Below, in pieces: positions 50,912 through 58,271 of a stretch of 64,000 nt of DNA. The notes beneath the pieces were generated by a model. The model worked only from the letters and a program-made list of their open reading frames with translations, searched no databases and was not told the origin of the DNA. Each line of letters begins with the position of its first letter. Position 1 is the first letter of the stretch. A program made the position numbers and the translations under genes. The DNA lies in NCBI GenBank assembly GCA_947089135.1, contig CAMUJF010000003.1, forward strand, positions 62,001 through 126,000, read 5' to 3'. The DNA is from an uncultured Clostridia bacterium (GTDB lineage: Bacteria > Bacillota > Clostridia > Oscillospirales > Ruminococcaceae).

Positions 50912-52411
50912 ATGGTATTTTCAAGTTTGACATTTTTATATTATTTTTTGCCTGTGGTATTGATAGTGTATATTTTTCTGCCAAACAGGATAACTGTTCC
51001 TTTGGGCGGGGACAGGCATCTGGTTATTCCTGCCAGAAATCTTTTGATACTTTTGTCGGGATTTTTCTTTTACGCCTGGGGAGAACCCTTTTATGTGATC
51101 TTAATGCTGTTTTCCACGCTGATAGACTATACCGCAGGACGGTTTATGGCAAAATATGACGACAGTCCCGCAAAGCGCAGACTTTGCCTTATTGTATCGG
51201 TATGTATGAATGTGGGTCTGCTTGCGGTGTTCAAGTACAGCGACTTCATTATAGATACTGTAAACGGCATTTTCCGCTCGGATATAACCAATCCGGTAAT
51301 ACTTGTCAACCGGGCAATAAATGATGTGTACAACTTCGGACTTAGCGAAAGCCGCGTGGCTTTGCCTATAGGAATATCGTTTTATACCTTTCAGTCCATG
51401 TCCTATACGATAGACCTGTATCTGCGGAATATCAAGGTGCAGAAAAGCTTTATAGGATTTACCTCGTATGTAACTCTTTTTCCTCAGATAGTTGCGGGAC
51501 CTATCGTCCGCTATGAGGACGTTGCAGCAGAGCTTGACGAGCGTACCGTAAACATCAACAAGATAAGCGAGGGTATTTGCATTTTTGTTAAGGGTCTTGC
51601 TAAAAAGGTACTTCTTGCCAATAATGTCGGCATTATTTGGACTCAGATAAAAGCCATGGATTACGGGGAAATAAGTGCAGCAACCGCTTGGATAGGCATA
51701 CTGGCATTTACTTTCCAGATATATTTTGATTTTTCGGGGTACTCCGATATGGCGGTGGGACTGGGCAAAATGCTCGGTTTCAATTTCCCGAAAAACTTCG
51801 ATCACCCTTATTTGTCCCGCAGTGTGAGCGAGTTTTGGCGCAGGTGGCATATTACGTTGGGCACATGGTTCAGAGAGTATGTCTACATTCCTTTGGGCGG
51901 CAACCGAAAGGGTCAGGGTAAAACTATCCGCAATCTTCTTATCGTGTGGGGACTTACGGGTCTGTGGCACGGTGCAAGTTGGAACTTTATCCTGTGGGGA
52001 CTTTATTTCGGTGTGCTTATCGTTATCGAGCGCCTCGGCTGGGGAAACGTGCTGAAAAAGCTTCCGTCTGTTGTCAGCGGACTTTACACATTTCTTATTG
52101 TAGTGTTTGGCTGGGTGCTTTTTGATACGAACACGCTTTCCGAGGCAGGACAGTTTTTCAAAGCAATGTTCGGCGGAAACGGTCTCGGAGACAGTACCGC
52201 TGCGTACTTTGCCGCCTCGAATATTGTGATATTCCTGCTGTGTATCTTTGCTTCCACCGACCTGTTCGGAAAGTTTACTGCGGCATTCAAAAAGAAAAAA
52301 GGCAGATTATATGCCGGCGTAACTCCCGTAGTGACGGCAGCCGTGCTGCTTTTGTGTACCTCTTACCTTGTGGACGCTACCTATAATCCGTTCCTGTACT
52401 TCAGATTTTAA
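50912..52411 (+). CDS. MBOAT family O-acyltransferase (AlgI/DltB-like)
   Basis: A 499-residue polytopic membrane acyltransferase. Seen: 'MVFSSLTFLYYFLPVVLIVYIFLP' start, 'GISFYTFQSMSYTIDLYL', 'FPQIVAGPIVRYEDVAAEL', 'DFSGYSDMAVGLGKMLGFNFPKNFDHPYLSRSVSEFWRRWHITLGTWFREYVYIPLGGNRKG' and 'LTGLWHGASWNFILWGLYFG', with the catalytic His in LWHG. Proteins of this kind move an acetyl or other acyl group across the membrane to a cell-surface polysaccharide. The next gene encodes a DHHW-type SGNH protein, its usual partner. GAGGAG precedes the ATG. Confidence 0.95.
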   Translation: MVFSSLTFLYYFLPVVLIVYIFLPNRITVPLGGDRHLVIPARNLLILLSGFFFYAWGEPFYVILMLFSTLIDYTAGRFMAKYDDSPAKRRLCLIVSVCMNVGLLAVFKYSDFIIDTVNGIFRSDITNPVILVNRAINDVYNFGLSESRVALPIGISFYTFQSMSYTIDLYLRNIKVQKSFIGFTSYVTLFPQIVAGPIVRYEDVAAELDERTVNINKISEGICIFVKGLAKKVLLANNVGIIWTQIKAMDYGEISAATAWIGILAFTFQIYFDFSGYSDMAVGLGKMLGFNFPKNFDHPYLSRSVSEFWRRWHITLGTWFREYVYIPLGGNRKGQGKTIRNLLIVWGLTGLWHGASWNFILWGLYFGVLIVIERLGWGNVLKKLPSVVSGLYTFLIVVFGWVLFDTNTLSEAGQFFKAMFGGNGLGDSTAAYFAASNIVIFLLCIFASTDLFGKFTAAFKKKKGRLYAGVTPVVTAAVLLLCTSYLVDATYNPFLYFRF

Positions 52412-52435
52412 TGTACGGACAGAAAGGATAAACCG

Positions 52436-53587
52436 ATGAAAAAACCTAAGCTTAATATTTCAAGTTTAATAAACTGTGTGGTATTTTTTGCCTTATTGAT
52501 ATCGCTTCCTGTGACAACAGCTTTGCTGCCTAAGAAAGAACGTTCCGAAATGGAGAACAAGCCTTTGCAGAAAATGCCGAGCATATCTGCGAAAACCGTG
52601 TTCAGCAGAAAATATATGAACGACTTAGAGACTTATGTTTCAGATCATTTTGTCGGACGGACAAGCTGGATAAAGTCCAAGACCGTGCTTGAAACGTCTT
52701 TGGGAAAGCGTGAGCGTAATGGGATCTATATTTTAAAGAACCGTCTTGTGGAACACATTGCCGAGCCCGATTACGATTCCATTGATAAAAGCGTTAATGC
52801 GGTAAATAAATTTGCTTCGGAAAACGATGTTCCCGTGTTTTTTATGATAATACCCACGTCTGCGGAAATTTATGCTGATGAACTGCCCAAGGACGCTCCG
52901 AATCCAAACCAGAGGGACGTTATAAACTATGTTTACCGAAGCTTCGGCAAGGGGATCACAACTCTTGACGTTTATCCTGTTATGGAGTCAAACAAGTATC
53001 AGTATATCTACTACCGCACCGACCATCACTGGACTACTCGCGGAGCTTATCTTGCCTACGCCGCAGCAGGAAAGAAAATGGGCTATACGCCGCTGCCTGA
53101 GAACAAATACGATATAGAGCACGCTTCGGACGAATTTCAGGGAACTTTTTACTCCAAGGCGTTGTATGATAAGATAGAAAAGGATACTCTTGATATCTGG
53201 CACCCGACTGTAGGAGAAGATGTGCGGGAGGTAGCCGTTACAACCGTGTACGGAGAAGAACCGCAGCTATACGATAGTATGTATTTCCGCGATTATCTTA
53301 GCGTAAAGGATAAATACGCTGCATTTCTCGGCACAAATGCGCCGATAGTTACGATAAAGTCGGATAACGAAGGCGGAAAGCTGCTGGTTATAAAGGATTC
53401 TTATGCACACTGTTACGCGCCTTTCCTGACGGAGCACTACTCGGAAATTACGCTTATTGATTTAAGATATATTCAAATATCATATAAGCAGCTTTTAGAT
53501 CCCGAGGATTATGACCAGGTGCTTTTCCTCTACAATGCTTCGTCATTTATGTCGGACACCGATCTGCGAAAGCTTGCCTACGATTAA
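52436..53587 (+). CDS. DHHW family SGNH-type protein (AlgX/AlgJ-like)
   Basis: A 383-residue membrane-anchored, extracellular protein with one N-terminal signal anchor (about 11-30). Seen: 'FFMIIPTSAEIYADELPKDAPNPNQR', 'YRTDHHWTTRGAYLAYAAAGKKMGY' (the DHHW motif that replaces the classical catalytic DxxH), and 'KLLVIKDSYAHCYAPFLTEHYSEITLIDLRY' with the nucleophile Ser. It is expected to take the acyl group from the MBOAT partner and place it on a surface polymer. GAAAGGATA precedes the ATG, 24 bases behind the MBOAT gene. The polymer is unknown; no biosynthesis genes are nearby. Confidence 0.92.
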   Translation: MKKPKLNISSLINCVVFFALLISLPVTTALLPKKERSEMENKPLQKMPSISAKTVFSRKYMNDLETYVSDHFVGRTSWIKSKTVLETSLGKRERNGIYILKNRLVEHIAEPDYDSIDKSVNAVNKFASENDVPVFFMIIPTSAEIYADELPKDAPNPNQRDVINYVYRSFGKGITTLDVYPVMESNKYQYIYYRTDHHWTTRGAYLAYAAAGKKMGYTPLPENKYDIEHASDEFQGTFYSKALYDKIEKDTLDIWHPTVGEDVREVAVTTVYGEEPQLYDSMYFRDYLSVKDKYAAFLGTNAPIVTIKSDNEGGKLLVIKDSYAHCYAPFLTEHYSEITLIDLRYIQISYKQLLDPEDYDQVLFLYNASSFMSDTDLRKLAYD

Positions 53588-53599
53588 CCGATTTTACAA

Positions 53600-53783
53600 A
53601 ACCGCATAAACTGAATTAACGGGCAATAACGGTTTATGCGGCTGAAGTGGTATGCGCGGTATTCAAGCGGAAGCAGACGCATACCCGTAGGGGAGCTTCG
53701 GCGTAAAAGCGTACCTTGATGTGTCCGTATATTATAGATTTTGGTCAAATGTCAATTTTTTGGCATTTGACCTTGATTTTTTT
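53600..53783 (+). ncRNA. Structured intergenic RNA candidate ending in a terminator
   Basis: No ORF. A 10-bp hairpin CCGCATAAAC/GTTTATGCGG (53602-53611, 53632-53641) has no T run and so does not look like a terminator. An 8-bp hairpin GGTATGCG/CGCATACC (53649-53656, 53678-53685) follows, then unassigned pairing, and finally an intrinsic terminator, GGTCAAATG/CATTTGACC (53743-53751, 53764-53772) with TTGATTTTTTT. It may be a small RNA or a folded 3' end of the DHHW transcript. No known RNA family was recognised. Confidence 0.35.
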
Positions 53784-53796
53784 CGGAAAATATAAT
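53767..53796 (+). promoter_or_regulatory. Promoter of the rpe-rnf-like operon
   Basis: TTGACC (53767-53772, inside the preceding terminator stem), an 18-base spacer and TATAAT (53791-53796). A ~145-base leader follows with one 7-bp hairpin, AAAGGTT/AACCTTT (53848-53854, 53877-53883). Confidence 0.6.
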
Positions 53797-53947
53797 ATAA
53801 TATAATGAGGTGTGGTTTTTATACCGGTATCCTGTCGAAATTTACACAAAGGTTTTGCTATACGTATTTGTATCTTAACCTTTCTTATATGATTTGGCAG
53901 GGTTTCGGGAACTTCAATCATACACGCTTATTTTGGAGGGTCACCCT

Positions 53948-54589
53948 GTGGAAAAAATTGTATCGGCTTCTATTTTAAGCGCCGATTTCCTGAACCTGGG
54001 AAGCGAAATAAAAAGAGCTGAGGCTGCCGGCTGCCGCTATATCCATTTTGACGTTATGGACGGTGTTTTCGTACCAAATATAAGCTACGGTCTGCCGGTT
54101 CTGAAAGCGGTCGCAGGAGCGGCAAGGTCGATTCTTGACGTTCATCTGATGATAACAGACCCTTTAAAGTACGTTGAAAAATTTGCCGAAAAGGGTGCGG
54201 ATATTATAACGGTTCACCTTGAATCCGGATCGGATACTGCTGAAACAATTGAGAAAATACATTCTCTCGGAAAAAAGGCAGGACTTGCAATAAAGCCTAA
54301 AACCCCTGTATCTGCGGCGGAAAAGTATATTGACATAATAGATATGCTTTTGGTAATGACGGTAGAGCCGGGCTTCGGAGGTCAGGGTTTTATGTCCGAT
54401 ATGCCTGATAAGATAGAGAAAGCCCGAAAGCTTATCGGCGGCAGGGCAGTTCCCATAGAGGTTGACGGAGGGATAAACGGAAATACCGCTGAGCTTGTGA
54501 AAAATGCGGGTGCGGATATACTTGTTGCCGGTTCGTATCTGTTTAAGGCTCAGGATATGTCTGCCGCCGTAAAAAGTCTGCTGTACTGA
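53948..54589 (+). CDS. rpe: Ribulose-phosphate 3-epimerase
   Basis: Interconverts ribulose 5-phosphate and xylulose 5-phosphate in the pentose phosphate pathway. The TIM-barrel protein is 213 residues from GTG 53948, which has GGAGGG 7 bases upstream; the longer frame from 53894 has no ribosome binding site. Seen: 'SASILSADFLNLGSEI', 'YIHFDVMDGVFVPNISYG', 'LDVHLMITDP', 'VTVEPGFGGQGFM' and 'IEVDGGINGNTA', with the metal-binding His/Asp residues. In Clostridia rpe often lies beside rsgA and thiN; here it leads an Rnf-like trio instead. Confidence 0.95.
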   Translation: MEKIVSASILSADFLNLGSEIKRAEAAGCRYIHFDVMDGVFVPNISYGLPVLKAVAGAARSILDVHLMITDPLKYVEKFAEKGADIITVHLESGSDTAETIEKIHSLGKKAGLAIKPKTPVSAAEKYIDIIDMLLVMTVEPGFGGQGFMSDMPDKIEKARKLIGGRAVPIEVDGGINGNTAELVKNAGADILVAGSYLFKAQDMSAAVKSLLY

Positions 54590-54603
54590 AATTACATAAA
54601 ATT

Positions 54604-55653
54604 ATGAACGAGGAGCTTCTTGACTTTATGGAGCTGAAAAGAAAACCCGAATTTAACATAATGACTGATATGCTTATCGTGCTGCTGATCGCTGCGGTAG
54701 TATCGGTGTACTATTACGGATTCAGAGCGGCGGCGGTGATCGCAGTGACTGTGTTTGTAAGTGTGGTCGCCGACCTCATCTGTCTCAGACTCAGAAAAAA
54801 AGAGCATGACAAAAAGGATCTGTCTGCGCTGTTGACCGGTCTTACGCTTGGACTTATGATGTCGGCGTCCGTACCGTACCTTGAAGCGGCAGCGGCGGCT
54901 ATCTTTGCGGCTGTGGCTGCCAAGCACGCCTTCGGAGGTCACGGCTGTGAAATATTTAACCCTGCTGCAGTTGGGTTTCTGTTTGCGTCCCTTTGTTTTC
55001 CCGAAAATATGCTTACATATCCGAGGATATTTACAGATATACCGATGTCATCGGTAGTACCGTCGGATATTTTGAGCCAGTCTATGACTAAAACCTTTAT
55101 TCTTACCGGAACGTCGTCGGTTTCGCTGATAGACGTTCTTGTTGGAAGGTTTACCGGTCCCATGGGGACAGGCTTTATTGTTTTGCTTGCTGTGACAGCG
55201 GTATTTCTGATGGTGCGCCGTTCAATTTCAGCTATAGCTTTTTTTACGGAGCTTGCGGTCTTGGGGCTGTATGCGTTTGTACGCTACAACTTCGACCCGA
55301 TGTCGGTATTGTACTTCTTTGCAGGCGGTATGACGCTTTTTGGTATGATATTTCTTTCCTGCGACTACAGCGTCATACCGAAAACGGCAAGTTCACGCTT
55401 TTTGTACGGATTGACAGTAAGCGTTTGTATGATAATGTTCTGCCAGTATTCGGGTACGGAAAACGCTATAGTTTATGCGTCTATAGTATCGTCGCCGATA
55501 GGAATAGAGCTTGACAGGCGCGCGCTTTCATTTGCGGATATGCTTAAAAAGCGGAGGCGCGGAAAACTCAGAAGAAAAAACAAAAACAACCTTTTGGGAA
55601 GCATCAGCGAAACTTTGGAAATGCTTAATAATGACGATAAACGGGAGAGTTGA
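54604..55653 (+). CDS. RnfD/NqrB-like membrane protein, divergent
   Basis: A 349-residue membrane protein with ~9 helices. Recognised as RnfD-like from 'MTDMLIVLLIAAVVSVYYYGFRA', 'LSALLTGLTLGLMMSASVPYL', 'KHAFGGHGCEIFNPAAVGFLF', and 'DVLVGRFTGPMGTGFIVLLAVTAVFLMVRRSIS'. In Rnf the stretch before this last segment holds the SGAT motif whose Thr carries a covalent FMN, and GSIGETS follows; here TGTSSVSL and GPMGTGF stand in their places, so covalent flavin is doubtful. It starts 14 bases after rpe with no good ribosome binding site, so it may be translated by coupling. RnfB, RnfC and RnfG are not in the window. Confidence 0.78.
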   Translation: MNEELLDFMELKRKPEFNIMTDMLIVLLIAAVVSVYYYGFRAAAVIAVTVFVSVVADLICLRLRKKEHDKKDLSALLTGLTLGLMMSASVPYLEAAAAAIFAAVAAKHAFGGHGCEIFNPAAVGFLFASLCFPENMLTYPRIFTDIPMSSVVPSDILSQSMTKTFILTGTSSVSLIDVLVGRFTGPMGTGFIVLLAVTAVFLMVRRSISAIAFFTELAVLGLYAFVRYNFDPMSVLYFFAGGMTLFGMIFLSCDYSVIPKTASSRFLYGLTVSVCMIMFCQYSGTENAIVYASIVSSPIGIELDRRALSFADMLKKRRRGKLRRKNKNNLLGSISETLEMLNNDDKRES

Positions 55654-55655
55654 TT

Positions 55656-56276
55656 GTGAGTAACAGTAACGACAATAACAGCTTCAGAAAAATTATTCAG
55701 AACGGGCTGCTTAACAAAAATCCGATTCTTGTAAGCGGAATGGTGATCGCACCTGTTATAGTGCTTGCAAATAATTTTAACGATGCGGTAATGCTGGTCG
55801 CCGCGTTTTCACTGATAACTTTTTTTACTCTTTTGCTATCGTCATTTGTGCCGAAAAGTATTGTCTATACGATAAGAATTATTCTCTATACGCTTATAGG
55901 CGCGATAGTTTATATTCCGTCGGTCATGCTGATGGAATATTTCATGCCTGAGGGCGTTGAAGCTATAGGAATATTTTTTCCGCTGTTTATAACGAACAGC
56001 TTTATAGTTACACGGTCGGAGTCAATATTCTTCCTGGAAACAAAAGGGAAAATGCTTCTTGATATAGTGTTCTGTATAATCGGCTACGACGCTGCCGTTC
56101 TGATTTTCGCCGCGCTGCGCGAGATACTTGCTTCGGGTACGATAGGCGGAAAAATTACCGGTATGCCCGCGTCTTTTCGGGTATTTGAACATCCTTTCGG
56201 TGGATTTATTTTACTGGGGCTTTTTGCGGCTCTGTTCAGAAGTATACTTCTGCTGATAAAGCGGGTACAGAAGTAG
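55656..56276 (+). CDS. RnfE/NqrD-like membrane protein lacking both cluster cysteines
   Basis: A 206-residue, six-helix protein. 'IQNGLLNKNPILVSGMVIAPVIVLA' matches in position the RnfE block 'GLWKNN..LVQLLGLCPLLA', but Ala-Pro stands where the family has Cys-Pro. 'IFFPLFITNSFIVTRSESIF' matches 'IFIPLIVTNCIVVGRAEAF' with Ser for Cys. These two cysteines are ligands of the intramembrane 2Fe-2S cluster in Nqr/Rnf. The 'ALREILASGTIGGKI' segment (family REI.GNGTL) is kept. Start GTG 55656 has GGGAGAG six bases before it and overlaps the region just after the rnfD-like stop. Confidence 0.8.
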   Translation: MSNSNDNNSFRKIIQNGLLNKNPILVSGMVIAPVIVLANNFNDAVMLVAAFSLITFFTLLLSSFVPKSIVYTIRIILYTLIGAIVYIPSVMLMEYFMPEGVEAIGIFFPLFITNSFIVTRSESIFFLETKGKMLLDIVFCIIGYDAAVLIFAALREILASGTIGGKITGMPASFRVFEHPFGGFILLGLFAALFRSILLLIKRVQK

Positions 56277-56288
56277 GAGGCGGTTTGG

Positions 56289-56882
56289 TTGGATATGCTG
56301 AAAAATATAATTCTTACCGCGTTTACAGCAGTATTTGCCGAAAATATAATCTTTTCGGGAGCGCTTGGTACAAGTACGCTGATAATTGTTTCAAGAAGCC
56401 GTAAAAATCTTCTTGGATTCGGTTTAAGTGTAACCTATATAACCGCGCTGATGAGCGTATTGACATATTTTATCAATCATGCGCTGAGTTTCGACAAAAA
56501 AAGCTATATTTATACGCCGCTTGTGTATATAATAATTCTCGGCGCAGTGTATATTTTAACTTTGCTGTGTATGTGGAGGTTTGCTCCGTCAATGTTCGGC
56601 AGAATGAAAAAATATATACACATTTCCGCGTTCAACTGTGCTGTGCTCGGTTCGCTGTTCCTTATATCAGAGCGCTGCAATACTCTTGGCGAATACTTTA
56701 TACACGGTCTTGGTATGGGTCTGGGCTTTGTACTGGCGGTGTACCTTACGGCAATAGTTTATGACCGCCTTTATTCTGAAAAAGCGCCATATTCGTTCAG
56801 GGGATATCCGCTGCTTTTGATCTATATAGGTATACTGAGCATGGCTTTTTGGGGACTTTCGGGCTATACTTTAAAATTTTAA
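56289..56882 (+). CDS. RnfA/NqrE-like membrane protein with one cluster cysteine
   Basis: A 197-residue, six-helix protein. 'FAENIIFSGALGTSTLIIVS' matches the RnfA block 'VNNFVLVKFLGLCPFMGVS' but with Thr-Ser in place of the Cys region. 'ISAFNCAVLGSLFL' keeps the second family cysteine (TNCAVLG). 'PYSFRGYPLLLIYIGILSMAFWGLSGY' matches the C terminus '[27 protein letters not shown]'. The inverted relationship of RnfA and RnfE is kept. A TTG start at 56289 is favoured, since AGGAGG lies eight bases before it; ATG 56295 is the alternative. It ends the Rnf-like trio; the DUF4015 gene follows 22 bases later. Confidence 0.82.
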   Translation: MDMLKNIILTAFTAVFAENIIFSGALGTSTLIIVSRSRKNLLGFGLSVTYITALMSVLTYFINHALSFDKKSYIYTPLVYIIILGAVYILTLLCMWRFAPSMFGRMKKYIHISAFNCAVLGSLFLISERCNTLGEYFIHGLGMGLGFVLAVYLTAIVYDRLYSEKAPYSFRGYPLLLIYIGILSMAFWGLSGYTLKF

Positions 56883-56904
56883 AAGGTTGAAGGGATGATA
56901 GGCA

Positions 56905-58131
56905 ATGGAACGCCGCGGCAGAAAAATTTACCGTACTCGCGCAGGCAACCGGAAAAGAAGAACTCAGAAATTTTTTAAAGCTTTGTTTATGATAATAATT
57001 TTGGCGGCGCTGGTTTTTGTCGGATACAGCGTAGGACAGCCTATCTATAAATATTTTTCGGAAAGAAGCGGTAAGGACTCCGCAGAGGAGACAGTGCCAT
57101 GGACTCCTCCCGTTATGCCGGATGATACGGATATTACCGAAGATGAAACTACGGACGTTCCCGAAGAATCTACGACTGCCCCTGAGGATAGCGGTGAAAG
57201 CCGTAAGCTTGATTTTTCTGCATACCAGCTTCCGGAAACAGCTCTTGTTTCCGATGCTGAACTGAGAAACGCTCTTGAAAGCGCAAAGGGAAGCGGTTAT
57301 ACCGCCGTAGTCGTTACGATGAAAGCAGAGGGCGGAAAGATATACTATAAAACCAGTTCGCAAATGGCCTTGAGCGCAGACGGCGCTGTTGCCGGAGACA
57401 TGTACGCCGGACAGATATCGTCTATGATAAAAAACGCAGGATTTACGCCTATTGCAAAAATCAATCTTCTTGAGGATCATAATTGGTACGGAGAGTATAA
57501 AACAGGCGCGTACCGCTTTGAGGGAAGCACCTCCACATGGCTTGACGACTCGGCTGCAAACGGAGGAAAGCCCTGGCTGTCTCCTTTCGACACCGATACC
57601 CAAAGCTATGCGGCATACCTTGCAAACGAGGTTTCAAGCGCAGGTTTTGACTATGTTATTTTCGACGGTATCGTATTCCCTCCTTTCCGCAGTTCAGACC
57701 TTAACTATGTGGGAGCAATAGTTAAAGACCCGTCAAAATATAAGACTCTTATAAGCATTGCAGATATTTCAGCAAAGGCGGCGGAGGCAAACGGTTCGTC
57801 AGTAATGGTAACTGCTTCGGCGGGGGAGATCATAGGTGGAAAATCCGATCTGTTCAAGCCTGCGGAGCTTACGGTCAAAACAGTTTCCGTTGAGTATTTC
57901 CCGAACGGGCTGGAGAGTACCGCTCTGATAAACGGCGAGGAGATCGCGCTTTCGGAGCTTACGGCATACGACAGGGCAAACACGGTATTTACCGAAATAA
58001 AGCGTCTTGCGGGTGATGAGATAACGATAGTTCCCGCTTTGAGACAGTCCGATTTTTCACAGGCTGATTTCAGTGAAACTATATCCGCGTTTATGGATCT
58101 GGGCTTTACTTCCTATATTATTCTTGGCTGA
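56905..58131 (+). CDS. DUF4015-like putative glycoside hydrolase, membrane-anchored
   Basis: A 408-residue protein: basic N terminus (RRGRKIYRTRAGNRKRRTQKFF), one membrane anchor (about 26-46), an acidic Thr/Pro linker (about 60-100) and an extracellular TIM-barrel-like domain. The domain has 'AVVVTMKAEGGKIYYKT', 'IAKINLLEDHNWY', 'WLSPFDTDTQSYAAYLANEVSSAGFDYVIFDGIVFP' and 'SYIILG', the pattern of the DUF4015 putative glycoside hydrolases. The segment GFDYVIFDG would hold the catalytic-type acidic residue. The substrate is unknown; action on wall polysaccharide fits the PBP gene that follows. GAAGGGATGA precedes the ATG. Confidence 0.82.
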   Translation: MERRGRKIYRTRAGNRKRRTQKFFKALFMIIILAALVFVGYSVGQPIYKYFSERSGKDSAEETVPWTPPVMPDDTDITEDETTDVPEESTTAPEDSGESRKLDFSAYQLPETALVSDAELRNALESAKGSGYTAVVVTMKAEGGKIYYKTSSQMALSADGAVAGDMYAGQISSMIKNAGFTPIAKINLLEDHNWYGEYKTGAYRFEGSTSTWLDDSAANGGKPWLSPFDTDTQSYAAYLANEVSSAGFDYVIFDGIVFPPFRSSDLNYVGAIVKDPSKYKTLISIADISAKAAEANGSSVMVTASAGEIIGGKSDLFKPAELTVKTVSVEYFPNGLESTALINGEEIALSELTAYDRANTVFTEIKRLAGDEITIVPALRQSDFSQADFSETISAFMDLGFTSYIILG

Positions 58132-58171
58132 TGTGCTTGACGAGCATGGTAACATTTATGTGTCGGAACGT

Positions 58172-58240
58172 TTACAATTTTCCTTAAAATATTACAATTT
58201 GCTTTTTTGACTTAACAACTTGGAAAATATGTGATATACT
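58172..58240 (+). promoter_or_regulatory. PBP promoter with TTACAATTT direct repeats
   Basis: TTAACA (58212-58217), a 17-base spacer and TATACT (58235-58240). Just upstream TTACAATTT occurs twice, 20 bases apart (58172-58180 and 58192-58200), as in activator sites. Confidence 0.6.
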
Positions 58241-58271
58241 TGCAGAGAAATACAGCCTTAGGAGGAAGAGC

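Noticed and set aside
50997..51970. Minus-strand ORF of 289 codons opposite the MBOAT gene
   Set aside because: The plus-strand frame carries all MBOAT motifs; the antisense frame has no recognisable domain or start signal.
53640..53735. Possible signal-recognition-particle RNA (GGAA and AGCAG words)
   Set aside because: The order and spacing of the conserved loop bases do not fit domain IV of SRP RNA.
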